Assembly (NCBI RefSeq): GCF_902502825.2 | Contig: NZ_LR723670.1 | Location: forward strand, 2,170,001 to 2,234,000 | Direction: 5' to 3' | DNA: 64,000 nucleotides | Source of the DNA: Pseudorhizobium flavum | GTDB lineage: Bacteria > Pseudomonadota > Alphaproteobacteria > Rhizobiales > Rhizobiaceae | Shown here: positions 37,340 through 47,407 of the stretch, piece after piece | Numbering within the stretch: position 1 is the first letter of the stretch | Layout of the letters: every line of letters begins with the position of its first letter | The notes under the pieces: model-generated | The model's database searches: none | What the model was told of the DNA's origin: nothing | What the model saw: the letters and a program-made list of their open reading frames with translations, nothing else | Program-made: the position numbers and the translations under genes

Positions 37340-37371
37340 TCAAAAAGAAAGGCCGCTCACGAGGAGCGGCC
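37340..37371 (-). terminator. Intrinsic terminator of lpxC
   Basis: On the minus strand GGCCGCTC, a CTCGT loop and GAGCGGCC (stem at 37351-37371) are followed by TTTCTTTTT. Located 20 bases past the lpxC stop. It ends the lpxC transcript before the bamD-recN-ligA unit. Confidence 0.85.
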
Positions 37372-37391
37372 AGTTGGACTGGAAGAACGGA

Positions 37392-38348
37392 TCAAGCAAA
37401 CCAGGCGGCGACTTCCGGTTCCTTGACCGGTACGAACTCGACGGCGCGAACGCGGGTGCTGCGGACCGGTGCCTCGACGATCTCATAGGCTGTGGGGTCG
37501 CTGAGCAGCGCCTTCAGGGCGTTGGCGTTCATCTTGTGGCCGCCACGATAGGAACGGTAGCACCCGATGAACTGCGCGCCCGCCAGTGCGAGGTCGCCGA
37601 CCGCATCGAGCGTCTTGTGGCGCACGAACTCGTCACCCTCGTAGCGAAGTCCCTCGACATTGACAATCGTGTCGTCGTCCGAGATCACCACGGAATTCTC
37701 TAGCGAGGAACCGAGAGCATAACCGGCAGCCCACAGCCGCTCGACATCGCGCATGAACCCGAAGGTACGGGCGCGGGAAAGTTCTTCCTTGAAGGAGGAG
37801 GCGGTCAGGTCGCCCTTCCAGCTCTGCCGTCCGATCAGCGGCGTGGAGAAGTCGATCTCGACTTCGAAACGCGTGCCGTCGTAAGGGCGGAACTCCGACC
37901 AGGACGCGCCCGAATCGATCCGTACCGGCTTCACCACCCTGATGTAGCGACGCTTCGCGCCGAGATTGACGATACCGGCCTGCTCCAGTGCCTCGATGAA
38001 CGGATAGGAGCTGCCGTCCATGATCGGCATCTCGCCCGCATCCACCTCGACCACGACATTGTCGATCGACAGCGCATAAAGGGCAGCCATCACATGCTCG
38101 ATGGTCGCAACCCATTTCGCCGGCGAGTCGCCAAGCACGGTGCAGAGATCGGTTGGTCCGAGCTGTGCCGAAACCGCGCGGTATTCCACCGAACTGCCAT
38201 CATCCAGGCTGCGGCTGAACATGATGCCGGTACCGGCCTCCGCAGGCTGGAAGGTGATGGTGACCGGAGCGCCCGAATGCACGCCGATACCCGTCATGGT
38301 GACGGGGGCTGCGATGGTCGTCTGGAAACCGAGGAGTCCGATTGTCAT
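37392..38348 (-). CDS. lpxC: UDP-3-O-acyl-N-acetylglucosamine deacetylase
   Basis: A 318-residue zinc deacetylase, the committed step of lipid A synthesis. Zinc ligands are His85 (ATIEHVMAAL) and the His/Asp of HKTLDAVGDL near residue 248, with the catalytic Glu/His framework DGSSYPFIEAL and the final IHGRS-like region replaced by SYRGGHKMN. ATG 38348 is set by homology (MTIGLLGFQTTI); the frame is open to 38477. It is flanked by terminators or hairpins and is likely a single-gene unit downstream of ftsZ. Confidence 0.96.
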   Translation of the reverse strand: MTIGLLGFQTTIAAPVTMTGIGVHSGAPVTITFQPAEAGTGIMFSRSLDDGSSVEYRAVSAQLGPTDLCTVLGDSPAKWVATIEHVMAALYALSIDNVVVEVDAGEMPIMDGSSYPFIEALEQAGIVNLGAKRRYIRVVKPVRIDSGASWSEFRPYDGTRFEVEIDFSTPLIGRQSWKGDLTASSFKEELSRARTFGFMRDVERLWAAGYALGSSLENSVVISDDDTIVNVEGLRYEGDEFVRHKTLDAVGDLALAGAQFIGCYRSYRGGHKMNANALKALLSDPTAYEIVEAPVRSTRVRAVEFVPVKEPEVAAWFA

Positions 38349-38539
38349 TCGTCTTGCTTTCTCATGCGTTGGTCCTGATCCTCGATCAAGACCTTGGCAG
38401 CAGGCGTGACCGCTATCCGCGAGTCGCCTGCCTTCTTGCTGCTTTTCTACGCAGAGTGCTGGAACATTCCAAATCACTGTTCATTTCGGATTGTTACGCT
38501 GCCAAGCGTCGGAAATTATGGAGCTTTTCCGCGCGAACC

Positions 38540-38590
38540 CACGACAACGAACGAAGGCCCGAAACACCGTTCCGGGCCTTCAATCAAACT
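38540..38590 (-). terminator. Terminator-like hairpin downstream of ftsZ
   Basis: GAAGGCCCG (38553-38561) and CGGGCCTTC (38573-38581) make a perfect 9-bp stem, 22 bases past the ftsZ stop on the minus strand. The downstream T-content on the minus strand is weak (GTTCGTTGTC), so termination may be partial. Confidence 0.55.
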
Positions 38591-38602
38591 GTTGCCGCAG
38601 CG

Positions 38603-40378
38603 TCAGTTGTGCTGGCGGCGCAGGAAGGCCGGGATCTCCAGCTGGTCGTCCTCATGATGCATGCCGGCCTGAGGGACGGCACGTCCATGGTCGTCCAGCT
38701 GACCGCGACGCGGTGCGTAGAGATTGGCCTCTGCCGACAGCGGACGGCGCTGCTGCGGAGCCGCACTCGGTGCCGGCGCGGTCATGTCAGCCGCGACCTG
38801 CTCGTCATCTTCACGACGGCCGAGTGAATTGGTGATCCGCTTCAGAAGGCCCATCGGACCGCGCTCTTCCTGCACGTGCTGTGCCGGGTGCGCGCGATGG
38901 TCCATCTCTGCCTTGACGACCGGCGGGAAGTCTTCGACCTTCGGCATGCGGACGGGCTCGGGAGCCATTGCCGGCGCGACCTGCTCATGGTGCAACTGAG
39001 GCGCCATCCGGGGTGCGGGCTGGGCAGCGACCGGCGCCGGCTGTGCCGCCATCACCGGGGCGGCCGGGGCCCGAAGAACGGGAGCTTCTGCCGGCGCTTC
39101 GGCGAAGATGCGGCTCTGCGGACGGAACTCCGGCTCTGCCGGAGCAGCAACGGGCTGCTGTGCGACCGGCTGCGGAGCGGCTTGGCGCGGCATGTCAGCG
39201 ATGGCCAGTTCGCGTTCCATCTCGGCTTCTGCCTGGCGGATGGTCTCGGCAATCGGATCCACAGCCTTCGGTGCCTGCGTGATCGGAGCCGGCTGAGGTG
39301 CAGCAGCGGCCGGGGCTGCGGACGGTGCGATCGCGGCCGACGGACGGATCACCGGGCGTGCGGCAGCGGCGGCCGGCCGAGTATCGGTGAAGCGGCCGTC
39401 CATCTGTGCCGCGGCGCGATCGATGCCGGTTGCCACCACGGATACGCGGATGAGACCTTCCAGAGCCTCGTCGAAGGTCGCGCCGAGGATGATGTTGGCG
39501 TCCGGATCGACTTCCTCGCGGATGCGGGTTGCCGCCTCGTCGACTTCGAAGAGAGTGAGGTCGCGACCGCCGGTGATCGAGATCAGCAGGCCCTGCGCCC
39601 CCTTCATCGAGGTCTCGTCGAGGAGCGGGTTGGCGATCGCCGCTTCCGCGGCCTGCATGGCGCGGCCGGGGCCGGAAGCCTCGCCGGTCCCCATCATCGC
39701 GCGGCCCATTTCACGCATGACCGAGCGGACGTCGGCGAAGTCGAGGTTGATGAGGCCTTCCTTGACCATCAGGTCGGTGATGCAGGCAACGCCAGAGTAG
39801 AGCACCTGGTCGGCCATCGCGAAGGCGTCGGCGAAGGTAGTCTTGTCGTTGGCAATGCGGAAGAGGTTCTGGTTGGGGATGACGATCAGCGTGTCGACCG
39901 ACTTCTGCAGTTCCTGGATGCCGGATTCGGCAAGCCGCATGCGGCGCTGGCCCTCAAAGTGGAACGGCTTGGTAACGACGCCGACGGTGAGGATACCCTT
40001 GTTGCGGGCAGCCTGCGCCACGACCGGAGCCGCACCCGTTCCCGTCCCGCCGCCCATGCCGGCCGTGACGAAGCACATGTGGGTGCCGTTCAGGTGGTCG
40101 ACGATCTCGTCCAGGCATTCTTCGGCGGCGGCGCGACCAACTTCTGGCTGGGAACCTGCACCCAGACCTTCGGTAACCTGCACACCCATCTGGATGATCC
40201 GGTCGGCCTTCGTCATCGTCAGCGCCTGCGCGTCGGTGTTGGCGACAACGAAATCGACGCCTTCCAACCCGGCGGTGATCATGTTGTTGACGGCATTGCC
40301 GCCGCCACCGCCAACGCCGAAGACGGTGATGCGGGGCTTCAGTTCAGTGATGTCCGGCTTCTGCAGCTTGATAGTCAT
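38603..40378 (-). CDS. ftsZ: Cell division protein FtsZ
   Basis: A 591-residue tubulin-like GTPase forming the Z-ring. The tubulin signature GGGTGTG is at 109-115 ([18 protein letters not shown]), with the N-terminal [14 protein letters not shown] and T7 loop [11 protein letters not shown]. After the GTPase and C-terminal domains (to about 320) comes a long Pro/Ala-rich variable linker of about 250 residues, then the C-terminal conserved peptide [10 protein letters not shown], the docking tail for FtsA/MipZ-class partners. ATG 40378 is assigned by homology; the frame is open to 40426. It is 86 nt downstream of ftsA. Confidence 0.97.
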   Translation of the reverse strand: MTIKLQKPDITELKPRITVFGVGGGGGNAVNNMITAGLEGVDFVVANTDAQALTMTKADRIIQMGVQVTEGLGAGSQPEVGRAAAEECLDEIVDHLNGTHMCFVTAGMGGGTGTGAAPVVAQAARNKGILTVGVVTKPFHFEGQRRMRLAESGIQELQKSVDTLIVIPNQNLFRIANDKTTFADAFAMADQVLYSGVACITDLMVKEGLINLDFADVRSVMREMGRAMMGTGEASGPGRAMQAAEAAIANPLLDETSMKGAQGLLISITGGRDLTLFEVDEAATRIREEVDPDANIILGATFDEALEGLIRVSVVATGIDRAAAQMDGRFTDTRPAAAAARPVIRPSAAIAPSAAPAAAAPQPAPITQAPKAVDPIAETIRQAEAEMERELAIADMPRQAAPQPVAQQPVAAPAEPEFRPQSRIFAEAPAEAPVLRAPAAPVMAAQPAPVAAQPAPRMAPQLHHEQVAPAMAPEPVRMPKVEDFPPVVKAEMDHRAHPAQHVQEERGPMGLLKRITNSLGRREDDEQVAADMTAPAPSAAPQQRRPLSAEANLYAPRRGQLDDHGRAVPQAGMHHEDDQLEIPAFLRRQHN

Positions 40379-40464
40379 GGGTACCGTTCCTTCTAACTCT
40401 GGCCGCATCGCCGCCGGCCGATTCATTGCTGTTCTTCATGCCGCCGCCCTTTTGGGGACGGACG

Positions 40465-41793
40465 TCAAAAACTCTCCTTGAGCCACTGGCCCATACGAGC
40501 CAGCCGGCCATTTCCACTGCCGAGGGAGCTTATCAGCCCCCCCTGCGAAGCATGCGTCTCCATCTCGGCAACCTGCGGATAGATCATCAGCCCGACAGCC
40601 GTGGAAAATGCGGGGCCCTTGGCTGCGACAGGCAGCCCGGAAATCCCCATCGGGCGCCCGATCCGCACGTTGCGAGCCAGTATCCGGCGCGCCGTCTCCG
40701 GCAGCCCCGTCAGCTGGCTGGCACCACCCGTCAGGACGACGCGCTTGCCGACGATCGGGCTGAAGCCGGACTTCTCGATCCGGTCGCGGATCAATTCCAG
40801 AGTCTCCTCGATGCGGGCCCGGACGATCCGGGTGACCAGCGAGCGGGGTACCTGCGTCGGCAGGTCCCGATCATCCTCGCCGATCGGCGGAATGGAAATC
40901 ATGTCGCGTTCATCCGCCCCGTTGGCGAGCGCAGAACCGTGGACGACCTTCAGGCGCTCGGCATCCTCGATACGGGTGGAAAGTCCCCGCGCAAGATCGG
41001 TTGTAACGTGGTGGCCGCCGAGGCTGATCGCGTCGGTGTGCACCAGCTTGCCTTCCGCGAAGACGGAAATGGTCGTCGTGCCGCCACCCATGTCGATCGC
41101 GGCGCATCCCAGCTCGACCTCGTCATCGACGAGGGCGGCGAGGCCACTGGCATAGGGCGTCGCGACCATGCCTTCGACAGACAAGTGAGCGCGGTTGACG
41201 CACAGCTCGAGGTTCTTGAGCGTCGCCCGCTCGGCGGAGACGACGTGCATGTCCACCCCGAGGAGATCGCCGAACATCCCGAGCGGATCGCGGATGCCGC
41301 GCTCGCCATCGAGCGAATAGCCTGTCGCCAAGGAATGAAGGATGGCGCGATCCTGCCGCTGTGACTGCTGGCTTGCCGACACCAGTACCTTGCGCAGGTC
41401 GGCCTGCTCGACCTCCTGGCCGCCAAGGTCGATCGTGGCCGTGTAGACGTCGCTTGCAAGACGACCGGCGGAGACGTTGATGATAAGGCTGTCGACGGTC
41501 AGGCCAGCCATCCGCTCGGCGGCGTCGACGGCAAGCCGCACGACGCTTTCGGCCGCATCGAGATCCGCAATCACTCCCGATTTCACGCCGCGGGACCGCT
41601 GGTGCCCGATGCCGATGATCTCGACATTATGGGTCCGACCTGGAAGCACGAGGCTCTCCTGGCGAGGCGTCAGCCGGCCTATCATGCAGACGACCTTGGT
41701 AGACCCGATGTCCAGCACCGTGACCACGTGGCTACGCTTGGAGGAAAGCGGCTTGAGGCGCGGCAGGAAGTGACCCGAACCGAAGAGGCTCAT
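40465..41793 (-). CDS. ftsA: Cell division protein FtsA
   Basis: A 442-residue actin-like protein anchoring FtsZ to the membrane. Contains VVTVLDIGSTKVVCMIG (phosphate 1), the ADLDAAESVVRLAVDAAERM and VGDEVELGCAAIDMGGGTTTISVF (phosphate 2) regions, and VVLTGGASQLTGLPETARRIL (adenosine motif). The C-terminus (LARMGQWLKESF) is an amphipathic membrane-targeting helix. Its start overlaps the ftsQ stop by 4 nt (41790-41793). Confidence 0.96.
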   Translation of the reverse strand: MSLFGSGHFLPRLKPLSSKRSHVVTVLDIGSTKVVCMIGRLTPRQESLVLPGRTHNVEIIGIGHQRSRGVKSGVIADLDAAESVVRLAVDAAERMAGLTVDSLIINVSAGRLASDVYTATIDLGGQEVEQADLRKVLVSASQQSQRQDRAILHSLATGYSLDGERGIRDPLGMFGDLLGVDMHVVSAERATLKNLELCVNRAHLSVEGMVATPYASGLAALVDDEVELGCAAIDMGGGTTTISVFAEGKLVHTDAISLGGHHVTTDLARGLSTRIEDAERLKVVHGSALANGADERDMISIPPIGEDDRDLPTQVPRSLVTRIVRARIEETLELIRDRIEKSGFSPIVGKRVVLTGGASQLTGLPETARRILARNVRIGRPMGISGLPVAAKGPAFSTAVGLMIYPQVAEMETHASQGGLISSLGSGNGRLARMGQWLKESF

Positions 41794-42722
41794 GACCGCA
41801 CTCCTGCTTTCTTGAGTGCCTTGCTTCGCAGCTCCAGCGCCTCGTTGCGGCGCTCGAGCGCACCCTGTGACAACTGTATGGTGGTGCGATCGTCGAGCCG
41901 CAGGTCCACTGCAGCGATGTCACGCTCCAAGAGCCCCTGCTCCGCTTCCAGGCGCGACAGAACGGAGAGTGCATTCTGCACGCCCTGCTCCGGCAGCTTG
42001 AGGACGACGCCGTTATCGAGATGCAGATCCCAACGACGACCAGCCACACGGACATAGGCGCGCACCCGGTTGCCGAGCTCCGGCCAGCCGGAGAGTTCCT
42101 CCACGAAGGCGGCGGCCCTCGTCTCGGCATCGCGGCCGACGAACAGCGGCAGCGAGGCGAACTTGCCGTCCCGCAGCGGACCGATGATGGCGCCGTTCCT
42201 CTCGATCAGGGAAAGCTCGTCGCCATGCTGCCAGATGCCGAAGGCCTTGCGCTCCCTGAGCGTAACCTCGATGGTCTTCGGATAGACCTTGCGGACCTCC
42301 GCATATTCGACCCAGGGCAGTTCGGAAAGCTTCTTGCGGGCGGCCTCGATGTCGAGAGCGACGAGCGAGGTCGTCCCGTCCAGACCGAGGAGCTGCAGGA
42401 TATCGATTTCGGAGGTCTGGTCGTTGCCGGAGACGCGGACGTCCTCGATCGCAAAACCTGCCGAGGCCGTGACCGCCTGCGAAACGACAGCACTATGCCC
42501 GCCAACGGACATGCCGTAGAGGCCCACAACCCCCATGAAGGCGAAGGTCGAAACCGTCCCGATATGGCGAGGAATATGAACGCGGCCGGTTGCCAGGCTG
42601 ACCGCGAAGCGAACGATACGACGGAGCGGGCGCGGGAGAACCCGACGATCCTCCACCGCAGGAAAGGCACGAGATGCGCCCGCCTTGAAACCTACAGAAC
42701 TCTGGCCGCTCAACGCAGACAC
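41790..42722 (-). CDS. ftsQ: Cell division protein FtsQ
   Basis: A 310-residue bitopic divisome protein. A cytoplasmic N-terminus is followed by a TM segment ([22 protein letters not shown]), the POTRA domain ([26 protein letters not shown] ... [30 protein letters not shown]) and the beta domain. The GTG at 42722 is preferred: GGAGG ends 7 nt upstream. The ATG at 42743 would encode that RBS as protein. The start overlaps the ddl stop by 13 nt. Confidence 0.94.
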   Translation of the reverse strand: MSALSGQSSVGFKAGASRAFPAVEDRRVLPRPLRRIVRFAVSLATGRVHIPRHIGTVSTFAFMGVVGLYGMSVGGHSAVVSQAVTASAGFAIEDVRVSGNDQTSEIDILQLLGLDGTTSLVALDIEAARKKLSELPWVEYAEVRKVYPKTIEVTLRERKAFGIWQHGDELSLIERNGAIIGPLRDGKFASLPLFVGRDAETRAAAFVEELSGWPELGNRVRAYVRVAGRRWDLHLDNGVVLKLPEQGVQNALSVLSRLEAEQGLLERDIAAVDLRLDDRTTIQLSQGALERRNEALELRSKALKKAGVRS

Positions 42723-43636
42723 GATGCGTCCTCCACCATCCAACGGACGAGATCACCGAACGAGAGGCCGGCATGCGCGGCCATTTCGGGCACCAGCGAA
42801 GTCGGGGTCATGCCGGGCTGGGTGTTGACCTCCAGCCAGATCACCTCGCCGTCTTCGGAAACGCGGTCGTCGTAGCGGAAATCGGATCGACTCACGCCGC
42901 GGCAGCCCATCGCCTGATGCGCCTTGAGGGCCAAGGATTGGATTTTCTGGTAAACATTTGATGAAATCTGCGCAGGAAGAATATGCGTCGATCCGCCCGC
43001 TGCGTACTTCGCATCATAATCGTAGAAGGCATTCCCCGTCGGCACGACCTCGGTTACGCCGAGCGCCGTATCGCCCATGACGCCGCAGGTCAGCTCGCGA
43101 CCATGGACATAGCGCTCGACCATCACCTCGTTGCCGTAGCGCCACTCATCCGACGACAGAACTTGCGGCGGATGGGATTGGTCCGCCTTGACGATGACCA
43201 CGCCGAAGGACGAACCTTCGCGTACAGGCTTCACGACATAAGGCGGCTCGATTGGGTGGCGATTACCGATATCGAAGCGACTCATCACCCGCGCCTCGGC
43301 GACCGGAATACCTGCGGCCTTGGCAACATGCTTCGCCTGCCCCTTATCCATGGCGAGCGCCGACGCAAGGACACCGGAGTGCGTGTAAGGGATCTGCAGA
43401 TACTCCAGGACGCCTTGGATCGTGCCATCCTCGCCGAAGGGGCCGTGGAGGGCATTGAAAGCTACATCCGGACGAAGATCGGAAAGAGCGCCGGAGACGT
43501 TGCGATCAACATCGACGCGCGTGACACGGTAGCCTTCGGCTTCGAGGGCTTGGGCGCAAGCCGCCCCGGAAGACAGGCTCACGGGCCGCTCGGAGGAAAA
43601 CCCTCCCATCAGAACAGCCACATGCTTGTCACTCAT
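42710..43636 (-). CDS. ddl: D-alanine-D-alanine ligase
   Basis: A 308-residue ATP-grasp enzyme making D-Ala-D-Ala for peptidoglycan. It has the N-terminal [72 protein letters not shown] (ATP binding) and [14 protein letters not shown] (Mg/D-Ala). The ATG at 43636 has GGAGGT 8 nt upstream; the frame is open to 43663. It is the first gene of the ddl-ftsQ-ftsA-(ftsZ) unit and is preceded by candidate cell-cycle control sites. Confidence 0.96.
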   Translation of the reverse strand: MSDKHVAVLMGGFSSERPVSLSSGAACAQALEAEGYRVTRVDVDRNVSGALSDLRPDVAFNALHGPFGEDGTIQGVLEYLQIPYTHSGVLASALAMDKGQAKHVAKAAGIPVAEARVMSRFDIGNRHPIEPPYVVKPVREGSSFGVVIVKADQSHPPQVLSSDEWRYGNEVMVERYVHGRELTCGVMGDTALGVTEVVPTGNAFYDYDAKYAAGGSTHILPAQISSNVYQKIQSLALKAHQAMGCRGVSRSDFRYDDRVSEDGEVIWLEVNTQPGMTPTSLVPEMAAHAGLSFGDLVRWMVEDASCLR

Positions 43637-43743
43637 CGAACGACCTCCGGAAAAAGTACGCATCCTTGCACAGCCTTGCTTGCGCCGACCTGTTCCCGAT
43701 GCGATTCCGGATCCCGCCGCGCAGGCTCATACTGCCGGCATAT

Positions 43744-43772
43744 GGTTAACAAACCGTTTACTTTCGTTAACC
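43744..43772. promoter_or_regulatory. Candidate CtrA-type inverted repeat upstream of ddl-ftsQ-ftsA
   Basis: GGTTAAC (43744-43750) and GTTAACC (43766-43772) form a perfect 7-bp inverted repeat with a 15-bp spacer. Inside it TTAA-N7-TTTAC (43746-43761) matches the alphaproteobacterial CtrA consensus TTAA-N7-TTAAC except for one base. It lies about 110 bases upstream of the ddl ATG, where a promoter for the division unit is expected. Regulation by CtrA is inferred, not shown. Confidence 0.5.
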
Positions 43773-43816
43773 GAGGCGGAAAAGGCGTGGAATTTCAATC
43801 GCTCCACCCGACATCG

Positions 43817-43829
43817 TGAATCTGATTCA
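43817..43829. promoter_or_regulatory. Palindromic pair of GANTC (CcrM) methylation sites upstream of ddl
   Basis: TGAATCTGATTCA contains GAATC and GATTC in a perfect 13-bp palindrome (one central base). CcrM methylates GANTC in alphaproteobacteria, and methylation state with GcrA tunes cell-cycle promoters. It lies 45 bp beyond the CtrA-like repeat, on the far side from ddl. Role here is inferred. Confidence 0.4.
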
Positions 43830-43836
43830 AGACATC

Positions 43837-43876
43837 AAAAAAGGCCGCCAACCGCATGGGCTGACAGCCTTTTTTT
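43837..43876. terminator. Terminator between murB and ddl, likely bidirectional
   Basis: AAAAAAGGC (43837-43845) pairs with GCCTTTTTT (43867-43875), with an inner short stem (GCC...GGC) in the loop. Located 20-60 bases past the murB stop on the minus strand, and AT-flanked so it could act in either direction. It divides the long mur operon from the ddl-ftsQ-ftsA unit. Confidence 0.75.
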
Positions 43877-43896
43877 CAGAAACCTCTAATGCTGCT

Positions 43897-44871
43897 CTAT
43901 TCGGTGGTGGCGCCCTGGAATGGCTTCACTTCCCGACCGGGCATGAAGATCCCGAGCCGCTTGATCTCCCATTCCAGCTTGATTCCTGAATGCTCGAAGA
44001 CCCGCTGGCGAACCGTTTCGCCGAGATATTCGAGATCGTAACCGCTGGCATTGCCGGTATTGATCATGAAGTTGCAATGGAGCGAGGACATCTGAGCGCC
44101 GCCGCAGACAAGCCCGCGGCACCCCGCCTCGTCGATAAGCTTCCAGGCGGAATGGCCCTCGGGATTCTTGAAGGTCGAGCCGCCGGTCTTCTCCTTGACC
44201 GGCTGGACCGTTTCGCGGTGCTGGCGCACCGCATCCATCTCATGCCGAATCTTGGCACGATCGTCCGGATAGCCTTCGAAGATCGCATGGGTAAAAATCA
44301 GGTCGCCCGGAGCGCTCGACTTGCGATAGCCGTAGCCCATCTGCGCCTTGTCCAGGACGTGGATATTGCCCTGCCGGTCCACGGCATGGACTTCCACCAC
44401 CCGATCCGCCGTCTCCGTGCCGTTCGCCCCCGCATTCATGCGAAGCGCGCCGCCGATGGAGCCCGGGATGCCGTAGTAGAACGCGAACCCGCCAATGCCG
44501 TGGTCCATCGCCATCGCCGCAACATGCTTGTCGGGACATATGCTGCCGGCGCGGATGCGATTGTCCCCTGCAAGGTCGACCTGCCCGAACCCCTTTGCCG
44601 ACAGGCGCAGGACCACGCCGGGGATACCCCCGTCGCGAACGAGCAGGTTGGATCCGACGCCAACGACCGTCAGCGGCACGTCAGCCGGGAGGATCTTCAG
44701 GAAAGCGACGAGGTCGTCAACGTCATGCGGCTGGAACATCAGTTCTCCCAGTCCGCCGGCCTGGAACCAGGTCACGCGGTCCATCGGCGCATCCGGCGTC
44801 AACCGTCCACGAAGGTCCTTGACGCCCTCACCTAGTGAGGCCAGCAGCTTTTCACCATGCACCTGCTTCAT
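43897..44871 (-). CDS. murB: UDP-N-acetylenolpyruvoylglucosamine reductase
   Basis: A 324-residue flavoenzyme reducing UDP-GlcNAc-enolpyruvate to UDP-MurNAc. FAD-binding [38 protein letters not shown] and the C-terminal catalytic [23 protein letters not shown]. The sequence is of type I-like layout. The ATG (44871) overlaps the murC TAA by 1 nt; the frame is open further upstream but murC's stop fixes the coupling. Last gene of the long mur operon, followed by a terminator. Confidence 0.96.
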   Translation of the reverse strand: MKQVHGEKLLASLGEGVKDLRGRLTPDAPMDRVTWFQAGGLGELMFQPHDVDDLVAFLKILPADVPLTVVGVGSNLLVRDGGIPGVVLRLSAKGFGQVDLAGDNRIRAGSICPDKHVAAMAMDHGIGGFAFYYGIPGSIGGALRMNAGANGTETADRVVEVHAVDRQGNIHVLDKAQMGYGYRKSSAPGDLIFTHAIFEGYPDDRAKIRHEMDAVRQHRETVQPVKEKTGGSTFKNPEGHSAWKLIDEAGCRGLVCGGAQMSSLHCNFMINTGNASGYDLEYLGETVRQRVFEHSGIKLEWEIKRLGIFMPGREVKPFQGATTE

Positions 44872-46283
44872 TACGACTGTCCCGATACGCTTTCCAGTTC
44901 CCTGGGCAGCGCTGCCGCCCATTGCGTGATACTACCAGCCCCCAGAAGAACCACGAAATCACCCGGCTTCGCAATGCCGGCAACGATCGGCGCAAGTTCG
45001 CCGGGGCCGGAGATGTAGCGCGCATCGCGGTGGCCGGCGGCACGGATCTTGCCGACCAGGACTTCCGAATCCACGCCTTCGATTGGATCCTCTCCAGCGG
45101 CGTAGACCGGCGCCAGCATGACGCTATCGGCATCATTGAAGCAGGTCGCGAACTCCTGGAAGAGACTAGAAAGACGCGTGTAACGATGCGGTTGGTGGAC
45201 CGCGATTATCCGCCCCGAGCAGGATTCCCTTGCCGCCTTCAGGACCGCCCTGATCTCCACCGGATGATGGCCGTAGTCGTCGAAGACGGAAACGCCGTTC
45301 CAGGTCCCCGTCAGCGTGAAGCGCCGCTTGACGCCACCGAAGGCCGCCAGCCCCTTGCGGATGTCTTCCTCGGAAATGCCAAGCCGATTGGCGACGGCGA
45401 TGGCCGCCGTGGCGTTCGAAATATTGTGCCGTCCAGGCATCGGCAGGGTCAGGTCCTTGAAACTGAAGACCCGGCCGGTGCGACGGCGGCGGATCTCGAC
45501 GTCGAAGATGGCTTTCGTCCCTTCCATGCGAACGTTCGAGAAGCGGGCGTCGGCCTGCGGGTTCTCGCCATAGGTGATGATCTTGCGATCTTCGATTCGC
45601 GCCGCAAGCGCCTGCACTTCCGGATGATCGATGCACAGTACGCCGAAGCCGTAGAAAGGCACGTTCTCGACGAACTGCCGGAAGGCAGCGCGGACGGCGT
45701 CGAAGCTGCCGTAATGGTCGAGATGCTCCGGATCGATATTGGTGACCACTGCGACGTCCGCAGGGAGCTTGAGGAAGGTCCCGTCCGATTCGTCCGCCTC
45801 GACCACCATCCACTCGCCTTCACCCATGCGGGCATTGGTTCCGTAGGCGTTGATGATGCCGCCATTGATAACAGTAGGATCGAGGTTTCCAGCTTCGAGA
45901 AGCGTCGCGACCATCGAGGTCGTCGTCGTCTTGCCGTGCGTACCACCGATCGCGATCGCATTGCGGAAACGCATCAGCTCAGCAAGCATCTCCGCACGCC
46001 GGACGATCGGCAGGAAGCGCTCGCGTGCGGCGACTAGTTCCGGGTTGTCCTTCCTGATCGCGGTCGACACGACCACGACTTCTGCCTCTCCGAGGTTTTC
46101 CGCCCGATGGCCGACGAAGACAGGTATGCCCTTCTCGCGCAATCGCTGGACATTGGCGCCGTCGGACTGGTCCGAGCCCTGCACACGATGGCCCAGATTG
46201 TGGAGCACTTCCGCGATACCGCTCATGCCGATGCCGCCGATGCCGACGAAATGAACGAGCCCGATGGCCTTCGGCATCTTCAT
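44871..46283 (-). CDS. murC: UDP-N-acetylmuramate-L-alanine ligase
   Basis: A 470-residue Mur ligase adding L-Ala to UDP-MurNAc. Its N-terminal Rossmann domain ([22 protein letters not shown]) binds UDP, and the ATP P-loop is GTHGKTTTT (114-122). Conserved catalytic residues are in [14 protein letters not shown] and DPEHLDHYG. The start overlaps the murG stop by 4 nt (46280-46283). Confidence 0.97.
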   Translation of the reverse strand: MKMPKAIGLVHFVGIGGIGMSGIAEVLHNLGHRVQGSDQSDGANVQRLREKGIPVFVGHRAENLGEAEVVVVSTAIRKDNPELVAARERFLPIVRRAEMLAELMRFRNAIAIGGTHGKTTTTSMVATLLEAGNLDPTVINGGIINAYGTNARMGEGEWMVVEADESDGTFLKLPADVAVVTNIDPEHLDHYGSFDAVRAAFRQFVENVPFYGFGVLCIDHPEVQALAARIEDRKIITYGENPQADARFSNVRMEGTKAIFDVEIRRRRTGRVFSFKDLTLPMPGRHNISNATAAIAVANRLGISEEDIRKGLAAFGGVKRRFTLTGTWNGVSVFDDYGHHPVEIRAVLKAARESCSGRIIAVHQPHRYTRLSSLFQEFATCFNDADSVMLAPVYAAGEDPIEGVDSEVLVGKIRAAGHRDARYISGPGELAPIVAGIAKPGDFVVLLGAGSITQWAAALPRELESVSGQS

Positions 46284-47404
46284 GAACGCACTCCTTTGTA
46301 TTCCGCGACTGATTTCCGCTCGGAAATAGCTACAACCAGGTCCGCGAGCAAGGCCGACGCATCCGGATGCCCCGCCTGCCGGGCGGCAGCCGCCATAGTT
46401 TCAAGCCGCTCCGGCTCCTTCATCGCTGACGAAATCATCTGGGTAAGCCGCTCGGGTGACAACTCCGCCTGCGCCACGACCTCTGCCCCGCCTCGCTCGA
46501 CGAGCGCTGCAGCATTGGCTGCCTGGTCGTGGTCAAGGGCATAGGGATAGGGAACAAAGATGGCCGGACGGCCGATCACGGCGACTTCCGACACCGTGGA
46601 GGCTCCGGACCGACAGATGACCAGATGCGCCAAGCGAAGACGTTCGGCCATGTCGGCGAAGAAGGGCGACACCTCCGCCGGAACCTGGAGCGCACGATAG
46701 TGATCGGCGACCGCCTGGTGGTCCTCCGCCCGTGCCTGCTGCGTTACCCTAAGCCTGCTTCGATCCACACCGTCAAGAAGTGCGATGGCCGCGGGCACTG
46801 CAGACGAAAAGAACTGTGCGCCCTGGCTGCCGCCGAAGACGAGGAGGCGGAATTCTTCCGAACTCCGGGATGCGAGGTACGGCGAACCGGCGGCCTGCAG
46901 GACGGCGGGGCGCACCGGATTGCCGGTCGTCACCGTCTTTGCCGCATGGGCTCCGTGATCATCCGGCAGGAAGCCACCTGCAATTGCCTGTACCCGCGAG
47001 GCCAGCGCCTTGTTGGCGCGGCCCATCACGGCATTCTGCTCGTGGATCAGCGACGGCACGCCCATCGATCTCGCAGCAAGCAGGGGCGGAACGGTCGGAT
47101 ATCCTCCGAATCCAATGACGGCGGCCGGCTTCAGCCGCCCGATGAGCCGGCGGGCGGCCCGCAGGCCCGTCCACAAGGTCCACGCCGTGCGCAGCACCGC
47201 GATGGGATTCTTCGATCCGAAGGTCGCCGAGGGGACGACGTGGATCTCGTCCGCGGGAAAGCTTCCGGCGAACCGTTCGGCGCGCCTGTCGGTTACGAGG
47301 TGGACGGCGTAGCCACGTGCCTTCAGCTCGTGCCCGAGGGCCTCGGCAGGGAAAAGATGCCCGCCGGTCCCACCAGCGGCAAGAAGGATGATGCCACTGG
47401 CCAT
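46280..47404 (-). CDS. murG: Undecaprenyldiphospho-muramoylpentapeptide beta-N-acetylglucosaminyltransferase
   Basis: A 374-residue GT-B glycosyltransferase forming lipid II from lipid I at the inner-membrane face. The N-terminal G loop is [26 protein letters not shown], with [16 protein letters not shown] and [15 protein letters not shown]. The C-terminal UDP-GlcNAc site is [35 protein letters not shown]. Gap to the ftsW stop is 3 nt. Confidence 0.97.
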   Translation of the reverse strand: MASGIILLAAGGTGGHLFPAEALGHELKARGYAVHLVTDRRAERFAGSFPADEIHVVPSATFGSKNPIAVLRTAWTLWTGLRAARRLIGRLKPAAVIGFGGYPTVPPLLAARSMGVPSLIHEQNAVMGRANKALASRVQAIAGGFLPDDHGAHAAKTVTTGNPVRPAVLQAAGSPYLASRSSEEFRLLVFGGSQGAQFFSSAVPAAIALLDGVDRSRLRVTQQARAEDHQAVADHYRALQVPAEVSPFFADMAERLRLAHLVICRSGASTVSEVAVIGRPAIFVPYPYALDHDQAANAAALVERGGAEVVAQAELSPERLTQMISSAMKEPERLETMAAAARQAGHPDASALLADLVVAISERKSVAEYKGVRS

Positions 47405-47407
47405 TGT

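Noticed and set aside
38876..40396. Plus-strand open frame (506 codons) antisense to ftsZ
   Set aside because: Shadow of the ftsZ coding strand; no start context or domain.
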